Positions 39,114 to 46,538 of a DNA stretch of 46,538 nucleotides are shown here, piece after piece. A model generated the notes under the pieces. It saw only the letters and a program-made list of their open reading frames with translations. It searched no databases and had not been told where the DNA came from. The stretch lies in assembly GCF_008042045.1 (NCBI RefSeq), contig NZ_RDBP01000037.1, positions 390,764 through 437,301 on the forward strand, in the 5' to 3' direction. Position numbers and translations under genes: made by a program. Numbering within the stretch: the stretch's first letter is position 1; each line of letters starts with the position of its first letter. This stretch comes from Streptomyces sp. T39 (GTDB taxonomy: Bacteria > Actinomycetota > Actinomycetes > Streptomycetales > Streptomycetaceae).

Positions 39114-40295
39114 ATGGCTGAGGCTCAGAACATCCCGGTGGGTTCCACCACCGCCGGCTCCATCGCGGTGGCCGCGGAGTCGACCGTCGCCACCCGTATG
39201 AGTGCGCCCCCGTCGTTCGACGTGGCGGACTTCCCGGTCCCGCACGGCCGCGAGGAGGAGTGGCGCTTCACCCCGCTGGAGCGGCTGCGCGGGCTCCACG
39301 ACGGCACCGCCGTCGCCACCGGGTCGGGCGTCAAGGTCGCGATCGAGGCGCCCGAGGGCGTCATCGTGGAGACCGTCGGGCGCGACGACGCGCGGCTCGG
39401 GCGCGCGGGCACCCCGGTCGACCGGGTCGCCGCCCAGGCGTACTCCTCGTTCGAGCAGGCCTCGGTCGTCACGGTGCCCAAGGAGACCGTGCTGACCGAG
39501 CCGGTCCGCATCGCCGTGCACGGCGAGGGCGGCACCGCCTTCGGCCACCAGCTCATCGAGCTCGGCGCGTTCGCCGAGGCCGTCGTCGTCATCGACCACA
39601 CCGGTGACGCCGTCCTCGCCGCCAACGTCGACTACATCCTCGGCGACGGCGCCAAGCTGACCGTCGTCTCCGTGCAGGACTGGGACGACAAGGCCGTCCA
39701 CGTCGCCCAGCACAACGCGCTGGTCGGCCGGGACGCCTCGTTCAAGTCCGTGGTGGTCACCTTCGGCGGCGACCTCGTGCGGCTCCACCCGCGCGTCGCG
39801 TACGCCGGCACCGGCGGCGAGGCCGAGCTCTTCGGCCTGTACTTCACCGACAAGGGCCAGCACCAGGAGCACCGCCTCCTCGTCGACCACAACGTGCCGC
39901 ACTGCAAGTCCAACGCGGTCTACAAGGGCGCCCTCCAGGGCGACGCGGCGCACGCGGTGTGGATCGGCGACGTCCTGATCCGGGTCGCGGCCGAGGGCAC
40001 CGACACCTACGAGATGAACCGCAACCTCGTCCTCACGGACGGCGCGCGCGTCGACTCGGTGCCGAACCTCGAGATCGAGACCGGCGAGATCGCCGGCGCG
40101 GGTCACGCCTCCGCCACCGGCCGCTTCGACGACGAGCAGCTCTTCTACCTGATGGCCCGCGGCATCCCGCAGTCCGAGGCCCGCCGTCTGGTCGTCCGCG
40201 GCTTCTTCGCCGAGCTCGTCCAGCAGATCGGTCTGCCGGACGTCGAGGAGCGCCTCATCGCCAAGATCGATGCGGAGCTGGAGGCGTCCGTCTGA
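39114..40295 (+). CDS. sufD: Fe-S cluster assembly protein SufD
   Basis: Paralogue of SufB and structural partner in the SufBC2D complex. The 393-residue protein has the SufD entry motif FPVPHGREEEWRFTPLERL, a beta-helix core (VDYILGDGAKLTVVSVQDWD) and a C-terminal SufC-binding region (DDEQLFYLMARGIPQSEARRLVVRGFF). The ATG at 39114 (MAEAQNIPVG) is preferred to ATG 39087, which lies just after the hairpin; the ribosome site is weak for both. Its stop overlaps the next ATG by one base (TGATG). Confidence 0.96.
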   Translation: MAEAQNIPVGSTTAGSIAVAAESTVATRMSAPPSFDVADFPVPHGREEEWRFTPLERLRGLHDGTAVATGSGVKVAIEAPEGVIVETVGRDDARLGRAGTPVDRVAAQAYSSFEQASVVTVPKETVLTEPVRIAVHGEGGTAFGHQLIELGAFAEAVVVIDHTGDAVLAANVDYILGDGAKLTVVSVQDWDDKAVHVAQHNALVGRDASFKSVVVTFGGDLVRLHPRVAYAGTGGEAELFGLYFTDKGQHQEHRLLVDHNVPHCKSNAVYKGALQGDAAHAVWIGDVLIRVAAEGTDTYEMNRNLVLTDGARVDSVPNLEIETGEIAGAGHASATGRFDDEQLFYLMARGIPQSEARRLVVRGFFAELVQQIGLPDVEERLIAKIDAELEASV

Positions 40296-40612
40296 TGGCC
40301 TTCGTCAAAGCCTGTGCGCTGAGCGAGCTGGAGGAGGACACCCCCAGGCGGGTGGAACTCGACGGCACGCCGGTGTCGCTGGTGCGCACCGAGGGCGAGG
40401 TGTTCGCGATCAACGACATCTGCTCGCACGCGAACGTCTCCCTCTCGGAGGGCGAGGTCGAGGACTGCGCCATCGAGTGCTGGCTGCACGGCTCCAGCTT
40501 CGACCTCCGCACCGGCAAGCCGTCCGGGCTACCCGCGACGCGCCCCGTCCCCGTATACCCCGTAAAGATCGAAGGGGACGATGTGCTCGTCTCCGTCACC
40601 CAGGAGTCCTGA
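40295..40612 (+). CDS. Rieske-type ferredoxin in the suf operon
   Basis: A 105-residue soluble [2Fe-2S] ferredoxin of the non-haem oxygenase type. Ligands are Cys43/His45 (CSHANVSL) and Cys62/His65 (CWLHGSSF). The disulfide cysteines of respiratory Rieske proteins are absent, so it should be a low-potential electron carrier. GGAGG precedes the ATG that overlaps sufD. Its fixed place between sufD and sufC in actinobacteria suggests it supplies electrons for cluster or persulfide reduction, but this is inferred. Confidence 0.92.
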   Translation: MAFVKACALSELEEDTPRRVELDGTPVSLVRTEGEVFAINDICSHANVSLSEGEVEDCAIECWLHGSSFDLRTGKPSGLPATRPVPVYPVKIEGDDVLVSVTQES

Positions 40613-40619
40613 GTCACCC

Positions 40620-41384
40620 ATGGCAACGCTTGAAATCCGCGACCTGCACGTCTCCGTCGAAGCCGACAACGGCTCCCGGGAGATCCTCAAGGGCGTCGAC
40701 CTGACCGTGAAGCAGGGCGAGACCCACGCCATCATGGGCCCCAACGGCTCCGGCAAGTCGACCCTCGCCTACTCCATCGCGGGCCACCCCAAGTACACGA
40801 TCACCGGTGGCACCGTGACCCTGGACGGCGAGGACGTCCTGGAGATGTCCGTCGACGAGCGCGCCCGCGCCGGCATGTTCCTCGCGATGCAGTACCCGGT
40901 CGAGGTCCCCGGTGTCTCGGTCTCCAACTTCCTGCGCACCTCCGCCACCGCGATCCGCGGCGAGGCCCCCAAGCTGCGCACCTGGGTGAAGGAGGTCAAG
41001 GAGGCGATGGGCGAGCTCCACATGGACCCGGCCTTCGCCGAGCGCAACGTCAACGAGGGCTTCTCCGGCGGTGAGAAGAAGCGCCACGAGATCCTCCAGA
41101 TGGAGCTCCTCAAGCCGAAGATCGCCATCCTCGACGAGACGGACTCGGGTCTGGACGTCGACGCGCTGCGCGTCGTCTCCGAGGGCGTCAACCGGGTGCG
41201 CGCCACGGGTGAGGTCGGCACGCTGCTGATCACCCACTACACGCGCATCCTGCGCTACATCAACCCCGACCAGGTGCATGTCTTCGCCGGCGGCAGGATC
41301 GTCGAGTCGGGTGGCCCCGAGCTCGCCGACAAGCTGGAGGCAGAGGGCTACGAGCAGTACACCAAGGGCGGCGTCGCTCAGTGA
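40620..41384 (+). CDS. sufC: Fe-S cluster assembly ATPase SufC
   Basis: ABC-type ATPase that drives conformational change of the SufBC2D scaffold. The 254-residue protein has Walker A GPNGSGKST at 40-48, the signature FSGGEKKRHE and Walker B IAILDETDSGLDVDAL, with the Suf-specific AMQYPVEVPGVSVSNFLR in the Q-loop region. AGGAG (40602-40606) lies 13 nt before the ATG, at the end of the ferredoxin gene. An 88-bp spacer with GC inverted repeats separates it from sufS. Confidence 0.97.
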   Translation: MATLEIRDLHVSVEADNGSREILKGVDLTVKQGETHAIMGPNGSGKSTLAYSIAGHPKYTITGGTVTLDGEDVLEMSVDERARAGMFLAMQYPVEVPGVSVSNFLRTSATAIRGEAPKLRTWVKEVKEAMGELHMDPAFAERNVNEGFSGGEKKRHEILQMELLKPKIAILDETDSGLDVDALRVVSEGVNRVRATGEVGTLLITHYTRILRYINPDQVHVFAGGRIVESGGPELADKLEAEGYEQYTKGGVAQ

Positions 41385-41472
41385 GCGGCTCCCCCCGGGC
41401 CGCCGGCCCGCAGCCGGCCTCCGACCCGCGGGTGAGCCCCGCGGGCGGAGAAGCGTACGAAAGGGGATGGGC

Positions 41473-42729
41473 GTGACACAGCTGCCCGGCCTCCTCGACA
41501 CCGAGGCGATCCGCAAGGACTTCCCGGTCCTCGACCGGGTGCTCCACGACGGCAAGAAGCTCGTCTACCTGGACAACGCGGCGACGTCGCAGAAGCCGCG
41601 CCAGGTGATCGACGCGCTCAGCGCCTACTACGAGCGCCACAACTCCAACGTCCACCGCGGTGTGCACGTGCTCGCGGAGGAGGCCACGGCGCTGTACGAG
41701 GGCGCCCGTGACAAGGTCGCGGCCTTCGTCAACGCGCCGAGCCGCGACGAGGTGATCTTCACCAAGAACGCCTCGGAGTCGCTCAACCTGGTCGCCAACA
41801 TGCTGGGCTGGGCCGACGAGCCCTACCGTGTGGACCGCGAGACCGAGATCGTCATCACGGAGATGGAGCACCACTCCAACATCGTCCCGTGGCAGCTGCT
41901 CTCGCAGCGCACCGGCGCGAAGCTGAAGTGGTTCGGCCTCACCGACGACGGGCGGCTCGACCTGTCCGACATCGAGCAGGTCATCACGGAGAAGACGAAG
42001 ATCGTCTCCTTCACCCTGGTCTCCAACATCATGGGCACGGTCAACCCGGTCGAGGCGATCGTCCGCCGCGCCCAGGACGTCGGCGCCCTGGTGCTGATCG
42101 ACGCCTCGCAGGCCGCCCCGCACATGGTGCTGGACGTGCAGGCGCTCGGCGCCGACTTCGTGGCCTTCACCGGTCACAAGATGTGCGGACCGACGGGCAT
42201 CGGTGTGCTGTGGGGACGGCAGGAGCTGCTGGAGGACCTGCCTCCGTTCCTCGGCGGCGGCGAGATGATCGAGACCGTGTCGATGCACTCGTCGACCTAC
42301 GCGCCCGCGCCCCACAAGTTCGAGGCGGGCACGCCCCCGATCGCGCAGGCCGTCGGCCTCGGCGCGGCCGTGGACTACCTGACCTCGATCGGCATGGAGC
42401 GGATCGCCCGGCACGAGCACGCCCTCACCGAGTACGCGGTGAAGCGGCTGCTGGAGGTGCCGGACCTGCGGATCATCGGCCCGACGACGGCCGAGGACCG
42501 CGGCGCGGCGATCTCCTTCACGCTCGGCGACATCCACCCGCACGACGTGGGCCAGGTGCTGGACGAGCAGGGCATCGCGGTCCGCGTGGGACACCACTGC
42601 GCGCGGCCGGTCTGCCTGCGGTACGGAATTCCCGCGACCACGCGGGCGTCGTTCTATCTGTACTCCACGCCGGCAGAGGTCGATGCTCTGGTCGACGGCC
42701 TGGAGCACGTCCGTAACTTCTTCGGATGA
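41473..42729 (+). CDS. sufS: Cysteine desulfurase SufS
   Basis: A PLP enzyme that takes sulfur from cysteine as a persulfide for cluster assembly. The 418-residue protein has the PLP Lys236 (FTGHKMCGPTG) and the catalytic Cys376 (VGHHCARPVCLRYG) of the group II, SufS-type desulfurases. Start choice: AAGGGG (41461-41466) lies 6 nt before GTG 41473 (MTQLPGLLDTEAIRKDFP) but directly abuts the in-frame ATG 41467, so the GTG is better. It pairs with SufU, encoded 14 nt downstream, as sulfur acceptor. Confidence 0.96.
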   Translation: MTQLPGLLDTEAIRKDFPVLDRVLHDGKKLVYLDNAATSQKPRQVIDALSAYYERHNSNVHRGVHVLAEEATALYEGARDKVAAFVNAPSRDEVIFTKNASESLNLVANMLGWADEPYRVDRETEIVITEMEHHSNIVPWQLLSQRTGAKLKWFGLTDDGRLDLSDIEQVITEKTKIVSFTLVSNIMGTVNPVEAIVRRAQDVGALVLIDASQAAPHMVLDVQALGADFVAFTGHKMCGPTGIGVLWGRQELLEDLPPFLGGGEMIETVSMHSSTYAPAPHKFEAGTPPIAQAVGLGAAVDYLTSIGMERIARHEHALTEYAVKRLLEVPDLRIIGPTTAEDRGAAISFTLGDIHPHDVGQVLDEQGIAVRVGHHCARPVCLRYGIPATTRASFYLYSTPAEVDALVDGLEHVRNFFG

Positions 42730-42743
42730 GGGGCTGACGACGC

Positions 42744-43214
42744 GTGAAGCTGGATTCGATGTACCAGGACGTCATCCTGGACCACTACAAGAACCCGCAC
42801 GGGCGGGGCTTGCGGGACGGTGACGCCGAGGTGCACCACGTCAACCCGACGTGCGGCGACGAGATCACGCTCCGGGTGCGGTACGACGGCTCGCGCATCG
42901 CGGACGTGTCGTACGAGGGCCAGGGCTGTTCGATCAGCCAGGCCTCCGCCTCGGTCCTGAACGAACTGCTGGTCGGCAAGGAGCTGGCCGAGGCGCAGCG
43001 GATCCAGGGCACCTTCCTGGAGCTGATGCAGTCCCGGGGCCAGATCGAGCCCGACGACGCCATGGAGGAGGTGCTGGAGGACGCGGTCGCGTTCGCCGGC
43101 GTCTCCAAGTACCCGGCCCGTGTGAAGTGTGCCCTGCTGAGCTGGATGGCCTGGAAGGACGCGACCGCGCAGGCGCTGGCCGGCGGCACCGACGCCGAGA
43201 GGAAGACGGCATGA
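42744..43214 (+). CDS. sufU: Zinc-dependent sulfurtransferase SufU
   Basis: SufU accepts the persulfide sulfur from SufS through a zinc-bound cysteine; it is not an IscU-type scaffold. The 156-residue protein has the zinc ligands Cys37 and Asp39 (PTCGDE), Cys62 (GQGCSISQAS) and Cys129 (RVKCALLSW), and the ~18-residue insertion before the last Cys that marks SufU (LMQSRGQIEPDD). The GTG at 42744 has GAGGGG overlapping the sufS stop, 10 nt upstream. The stop overlaps the next ATG (ATGA). Confidence 0.96.
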   Translation: MKLDSMYQDVILDHYKNPHGRGLRDGDAEVHHVNPTCGDEITLRVRYDGSRIADVSYEGQGCSISQASASVLNELLVGKELAEAQRIQGTFLELMQSRGQIEPDDAMEEVLEDAVAFAGVSKYPARVKCALLSWMAWKDATAQALAGGTDAERKTA

Positions 43215-43549
43215 CCGAGAACGCCGGGGCGGCCCTGAAGCCCGCCTCCGAGGAAGAAGTCCGTGAGGCGCTGTACGACGTCGTCGACCCCGAGCTGGGC
43301 ATCGACGTGGTCAACCTGGGCCTGATCTACGGCATCCACATCGACGACTCCAACGTCGCGACCCTCGACATGACGCTGACGTCCGCGGCCTGCCCGCTGA
43401 CCGACGTGATCGAGGACCAGGCGAAGGCCGCGACCGACGGCATCGTCAACGAGCTGAAGATCAACTGGGTCTGGATGCCGCCGTGGGGCCCGGACAAGAT
43501 CACGGACGACGGACGCGAGCAGCTGCGCGCGCTCGGCTTCAACGTCTGA
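43211..43549 (+). CDS. sufT: SUF maturation factor SufT (MIP18/PaaD-like)
   Basis: A 112-residue MIP18-family protein; such proteins help deliver or mature Fe-S clusters, and in actinobacteria they close the suf operon. The motif VVDPELGIDVVNLGLIYGI and the conserved Cys61 (TSAACPLTD) are diagnostic, and WMPPWGPDKITDDGREQLRALGF ends the protein. It is coupled to sufU by ATGA. A perfect inverted repeat follows 31 nt after its stop. Confidence 0.93.
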   Translation: MTENAGAALKPASEEEVREALYDVVDPELGIDVVNLGLIYGIHIDDSNVATLDMTLTSAACPLTDVIEDQAKAATDGIVNELKINWVWMPPWGPDKITDDGREQLRALGFNV

Positions 43550-43580
43550 GCCGGTTCGGATCCCGAGCCCGGCACCACGG

Positions 43581-43621
43581 AACGGTCATGCCCGTCAGGC
43601 ACACTGACGGGCATGACCGTT
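43581..43621. promoter_or_regulatory. 18-bp perfect inverted repeat across the VOC gene start
   Basis: Arms 43581-43598 and 43604-43621 are perfect complements around GCACA. The right arm contains the ATG (43613-43615). It could end suf transcripts, act as operator for the VOC gene, or do both. A -10-like CACACT (43600-43605) lies 7 nt before the ATG, so a leaderless transcript would start within the repeat. Confidence 0.65.
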
Positions 43622-43978
43622 TCGCTTTACCAGATCTCCGTCGACTGCCACGACGCCCCCGCACTCGCCCGCTTCTGGACGCGGGTGCTGGACTGGAAGG
43701 TCCTCTACGAGGACGCCGACGAGATCGTCATCGGGTCGGACGCCGCCGCGCTGCCCGGCATCTGCTTCCTCACCGTCCCCGAGGGCCGCACCGTCAAGAA
43801 CCGTCTCCACCTCGACCTGAGCCCGGACGACCAGGCCGCCGAGGTCGAACGCATCCTCGCCCTCGGTGCCACCCGGGCGGACGTGGGGCAGGGGGACGAC
43901 GCGACCTTGGTGGTGCTGGCCGACCCGGAGGGCAACGAGTTCTGCGTGCTGCGCCCGAAGAAGACGCTGCTGGACTGA
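43613..43978 (+). CDS. VOC-fold protein (glyoxalase/dioxygenase superfamily)
   Basis: A 121-residue single VOC-fold domain. Paired beta-alpha-beta-beta-beta units are visible (LYQISVDCHDAPALARFWTRVLDW, then LHLDLSPDDQAAEVERILALGAT), and the closing DPEGNEFCVL is the family hallmark. Possible metal residues are His13 and the late Glu. It may bind or process a small electrophile or antibiotic, but no substrate can be read. Only 18 bp separate its stop from the convergent regulator. Its start lies inside a perfect inverted repeat. Confidence 0.85.
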   Translation: MTVSLYQISVDCHDAPALARFWTRVLDWKVLYEDADEIVIGSDAAALPGICFLTVPEGRTVKNRLHLDLSPDDQAAEVERILALGATRADVGQGDDATLVVLADPEGNEFCVLRPKKTLLD

Positions 43979-43996
43979 GACCGCCCGGCGAGCGCG

Positions 43997-45256
43997 TCAG
44001 CCCGGCCGGTCGTGGGCGAAGAGCGCGTCGTGGGCACTGAGGGCGGCCCTGACGCGGACCACGTCGGAGCCCGAGGTGGCGTCGAGGCCGGTGGCGTCCG
44101 CGGCGCGGCGCAGCCGGTAGTCCACCGTGTTCGGGTGGATCCGCAGCAGCTCCGCGGTCCGCTGGCGGCTGAGCCCGCACTGGAGGAAGGTGCGCAGCGT
44201 GCTCAGCAGTTCGGGCCGGTCGGCGAGCGGGCGCACCAGCTCGGCGAGTGCGTCGCGGGCCGGTCCGGGGCGCATCAGCTGGTACTCCAGCAGCACGTCC
44301 GAGAGCCGGTGGACGCCCGGCCCCCGGCCCGAGGCGACCGCCACCGCGCGGATCTCGTGCACCAGCCGGGCCGCCGCGCCGACCTCCTCGGGCGCGGCGG
44401 CGGTCACGCCGGCCACGATCTCCACTCCCGCGACCCGGCTCATGTGGGACACCACTCCGCCCAGCCAGTTCCAGTCCTCCTCCGTCACCCCCTCGGCGGG
44501 GACCCGGCGGGGCACCAGGACGATGCCGCCCTCGGCGCCCAGCGCGGAGAGGACGGGCGCGCCCACGTGGCGCTCCAGCTCGACCCGCAGACGTCTGCGC
44601 TTGCGCTTGACCGCGATCAGCGGGCTCACCCCGTCGGCCCGTTCGTCCGGATGGGGGCCGACCCAGAGCCCGAGCACGAGGTAGCAGGGCGGCAGGTCGA
44701 AGCCCCAGTGCGCGCTCCTGGTCCGCACGTCGTCGCCGTCGAGGAGCGCCGCCAGCACCGCCTGCCGGGCCGACTGCTCCTCGCTCGCCGCTGCCTGCCG
44801 CTCGGTGAAGTACCCGGCCACCACGGTGGCGGTCATCTGCTCCAGGAAACGGAGCACCAGCAGTCCGGCCTCCTGCACGGCCCGCAGATCGCCCGGGCCC
44901 GCGTGGGGCGCCATCCGCTCCAGGCATTCCTGGGCGCCCACGTGGTAGGCCCGGATCACCGACTCCACCGGCACGCCTTCCTCGGCGCGCTTCGCGGCGG
45001 ACTGGCGCAGCACCTGCAACTGGGCGTCGTCGGGGAGCTCGCCGGTGCGCAGCACGGTCGCGCAGCTGCGGATGGCCTGCTCGACGACCCTGCGGATGTC
45101 GTTGCGCAGCTGCTCGTCGGGCAGGGTGCCGTAGACCGGCACATGGTCGACGAGCCGGTCGAGGACCGCCGAGGTCAGTTCGCGCAGGGAACCGGCGAGG
45201 CGCTGGTGCAGAGGCACGCCGCCGTAGGCGGGCGGCACGTAGCGGTCACTGTCCAC
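43997..45256 (-). CDS. CdaR/PucR-type transcriptional regulator
   Basis: A 419-residue regulator. Residues ~15-150 are helical (RsbT co-antagonist-like: LDRLVDHVPVYGTLPDEQLRNDIRRVVEQAI). Residues ~165-330 form a GGDEF-like/GAF-like middle domain. The C-terminus is the PucR HTH_30 (LLSTLRTFLQCGLSRQRTAELLRIHPNTVDYRLRRAADATGLD, about 350-395). A GAGG site precedes GTG 45256. The effector and targets are unknown. A TTAC-N6-GTAA inverted repeat 28 nt upstream suggests autoregulation or control by another factor. Confidence 0.88.
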   Translation of the reverse strand: MDSDRYVPPAYGGVPLHQRLAGSLRELTSAVLDRLVDHVPVYGTLPDEQLRNDIRRVVEQAIRSCATVLRTGELPDDAQLQVLRQSAAKRAEEGVPVESVIRAYHVGAQECLERMAPHAGPGDLRAVQEAGLLVLRFLEQMTATVVAGYFTERQAAASEEQSARQAVLAALLDGDDVRTRSAHWGFDLPPCYLVLGLWVGPHPDERADGVSPLIAVKRKRRRLRVELERHVGAPVLSALGAEGGIVLVPRRVPAEGVTEEDWNWLGGVVSHMSRVAGVEIVAGVTAAAPEEVGAAARLVHEIRAVAVASGRGPGVHRLSDVLLEYQLMRPGPARDALAELVRPLADRPELLSTLRTFLQCGLSRQRTAELLRIHPNTVDYRLRRAADATGLDATSGSDVVRVRAALSAHDALFAHDRPG

Positions 45257-45283
45257 GGGGCGACCTCATCGACATCTCAGAAC

Positions 45284-45297
45284 TTACTTGCGGGTAA
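45284..45297. promoter_or_regulatory. Operator-like inverted repeat TTACTTGCGGGTAA
   Basis: TTAC-N6-GTAA with a near-symmetrical TGCG centre, in an AT-rich patch 28-41 nt before the regulator's GTG. It lies where a repressor would block initiation or early elongation. Confidence 0.5.
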
Positions 45298-45343
45298 CCA
45301 AGGTCGCCGCAGGAGGCACGGAGTGTCAAGCATGGGCCCAGGG

Positions 45344-46360
45344 CTAGAGGTGGTGTGTCGCCCCCACCCCTGCCGCCTCGGCGAGCGCCGGCCCGAGGTT
45401 CTCCTTGCGCATCCGCTCGTCGACGTAGAGCAGGCCGAGGACCAGGGGCGGGAAGACCGCCGTCACCACCTGGCCGACGAACGCGCCGAGCAGGACGAAG
45501 GCGAGCATCACGGCGACCGTGACCGCCGCGGCGCTGCCGGACGACCCGTCGGACGGCGAGGCAGGCCCCGTCGGGATCAGGCTCAGCAGCTGGAGCGGCA
45601 GCTGGACGAGGTAGGCGACCGCCACGGCCATCACGGAGGCCAGCAGCGAGACGCCGAAGACGCGCCACCAGCTGCCCCGCACCAGCTGCGCCGAGCGGGA
45701 CAGCGAACGGACGACGCCCTGCCGTTCGAAGACAGCCACCGCCGGTGCCAGCGAGAACCGCACCCACAGCCAGACCGCCGGCGGACCGGTGAGCAGCACG
45801 CCCAGCAGGCCGCCCAGGAAGAGCCGGCCGAAGCCGTCCGGGCCGTCGGACAGCAGCGACACGAACGCGAGGACCATGCCGAAGAACGTCGCGGCCAGCA
45901 GCACCATCGGCACCGCCGCGATCAGCCCGGAGACCAGGAGGCTGCCGAGGACGGCCCACACCCTGGGCAGCGCCCGGCGCCACAGGGTGCCGAAGGAGGA
46001 GGGCAGACCCAGCACCGCGTCCTGGAGGAGCGCCGGACAGGCCGCGTGGACCAGGGCGCCCGCCACCAGCATCACCGCGCCGCCGGCGAGGTAGACGCCG
46101 CCGAAGGCGGACAGCAGCGGCCACAGCTCGTCCGCACCGGCGGACTCCGGGGCGTCGGACAGGTGCTGGATGTCATGGGCGAACACCGCGTACGCCGCGG
46201 CCAGCACGGCGCCGAACAGTGCCGCCGCCGCGCCGTAGACCACGACCGTGAAGCCCAGCAGCTGCTTCCAGTGGCGCCCGATGGTGGCGAACGCCCCGCC
46301 CAGGACACCCCCGGTCCCGAGCGGGGGCGCCAGCGGGATCACGCCCGGCTTCGGTGGCAC
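45344..46360 (-). CDS. Polytopic membrane protein of unknown function
   Basis: A 338-residue protein with about six long hydrophobic helices in tandem pairs. It is of the type found in Streptomyces proteins with a glycerophosphoryl-diester-phosphodiesterase-like membrane domain. Family members usually have a Pro/Gly-rich cytosolic N-terminus before KPGVIPL. Here the GTG at 46360 gives only MPPKPGVIPL. The in-frame sequence upstream (PSSGWSGGWTPPPV) reads like that N-terminus but is closed by TAG at 46439-46441 without a start. A frameshift in the N-terminal region is therefore possible. The core protein is certain; the true start is not. Confidence 0.8.
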   Translation of the reverse strand: MPPKPGVIPLAPPLGTGGVLGGAFATIGRHWKQLLGFTVVVYGAAAALFGAVLAAAYAVFAHDIQHLSDAPESAGADELWPLLSAFGGVYLAGGAVMLVAGALVHAACPALLQDAVLGLPSSFGTLWRRALPRVWAVLGSLLVSGLIAAVPMVLLAATFFGMVLAFVSLLSDGPDGFGRLFLGGLLGVLLTGPPAVWLWVRFSLAPAVAVFERQGVVRSLSRSAQLVRGSWWRVFGVSLLASVMAVAVAYLVQLPLQLLSLIPTGPASPSDGSSGSAAAVTVAVMLAFVLLGAFVGQVVTAVFPPLVLGLLYVDERMRKENLGPALAEAAGVGATHHL

Positions 46361-46512
46361 GGGCGGGGGCGTCCACCCGCCGCTCCACCCGGACGAGGGG
46401 CCGGGAACGGGCGGGTTCGAGCGCAGGAACGAGGGTCGCTACCTTGTTCGTCCGGCGGCGCCGGACCCGGCGCCCGCCGCTCGCCGTCGTCCGGCATCGG
46501 GAGAGAACAGAG

Positions 46513-46538
46513 ATGACCCACACCCACCCGCCCGTTCC
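46513..46538 (+). CDS. Possible start of a plus-strand gene running off the window
   Basis: ATG at 46513 (MTHTHPPV) has GGGAG 9 nt upstream and would be divergent from the membrane-protein gene. Only eight codons are visible, so neither the gene nor its product can be confirmed. Confidence 0.3.

Noticed and set aside
44012..46516. Long plus-strand open frame opposite the regulator and the membrane protein
   Set aside because: Antisense to two genes with clear domains; its translation is His/Arg/Gln-rich low complexity.

Overview
The window is a stretch of high-GC actinobacterial chromosome, almost certainly from a Streptomyces or a close relative. Coding regions have extreme third-position GC, GTG and TTG starts are common, whiA and an RbpA-family protein are present, and mycothiol-type enzymes occur. 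The gene order (uvrA ... uvrC-rapZ-yvcK-whiA ... gap-pgk-tpi-secG ... pgi ... pgl-opcA-zwf-tal-tkt / ctaB ... ctaA-ABC transporter / sufR-B-D-fdx-C-S-U-T) is the conserved actinobacterial core arrangement, also found in Mycobacterium tuberculosis around Rv1420-Rv1466. I recognise no phage, plasmid, insertion sequence, CRISPR array, defence island or biosynthetic cluster, and no RNA gene.

Layout. 1-2.3 kb: end of an alpha/beta hydrolase, a metallo-beta-lactamase-fold hydrolase and a mycothiol-dependent (MDMPI/DinB) enzyme. 2.5-10.6 kb: the excision-repair genes uvrA and uvrC, separated by a PfkB kinase, a Tat-exported Rieske lipoprotein and a helix-turn-helix protein. 10.6-13.5 kb: rapZ, yvcK and whiA, translationally coupled behind uvrC. 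13.8-17.8 kb: glycolytic gap-pgk-tpiA, then secG and an RbpA-family protein. 17.9-21.7 kb: pgi and a pair of PH-domain membrane proteins. 22-28.7 kb (minus strand): the pentose phosphate operon tkt-tal-zwf-opcA-pgl. 29.2-36.7 kb: haem o/haem a synthesis (ctaB, ctaA), a two-gene ABC exporter, an amidohydrolase, a DUF72 protein and two uncharacterised proteins. 36.8-43.5 kb: the SUF iron-sulfur assembly operon led by its repressor sufR. 43.6 kb to the end: a VOC protein, a CdaR/PucR-type regulator and a polytopic membrane protein.

How the genes fit together. Pgi, Gap, Pgk and TpiA run the trunk of glycolysis. Tkt, Tal, Zwf, OpcA and Pgl make NADPH and pentoses from the same glucose-6-phosphate. 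CtaB and CtaA make haem a for the terminal oxidase. The SUF operon supplies Fe-S clusters, including those of the respiratory chain. RapZ, YvcK and WhiA link cell-envelope metabolism to sporulation.

The protein-coding content is ordinary core genome. The less obvious signal is regulatory. Seven genes carry a TANNNT box exactly 7 nt before an ATG/GTG, the leaderless-mRNA layout, and this decides several start codons (notably ctaA and the PfkB kinase). A CAAC-N6-GTTG SufR-type operator sits on the sufR start, with a DtxR-like palindrome 58 bp upstream. A perfect 18-bp inverted repeat covers the start codon of the VOC gene. Long perfect hairpins lie inside the suf operon and between convergent genes. 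An AT-rich internal promoter candidate for whiA lies inside yvcK. I did not find a previously undescribed multi-gene system, and I say so rather than force one.
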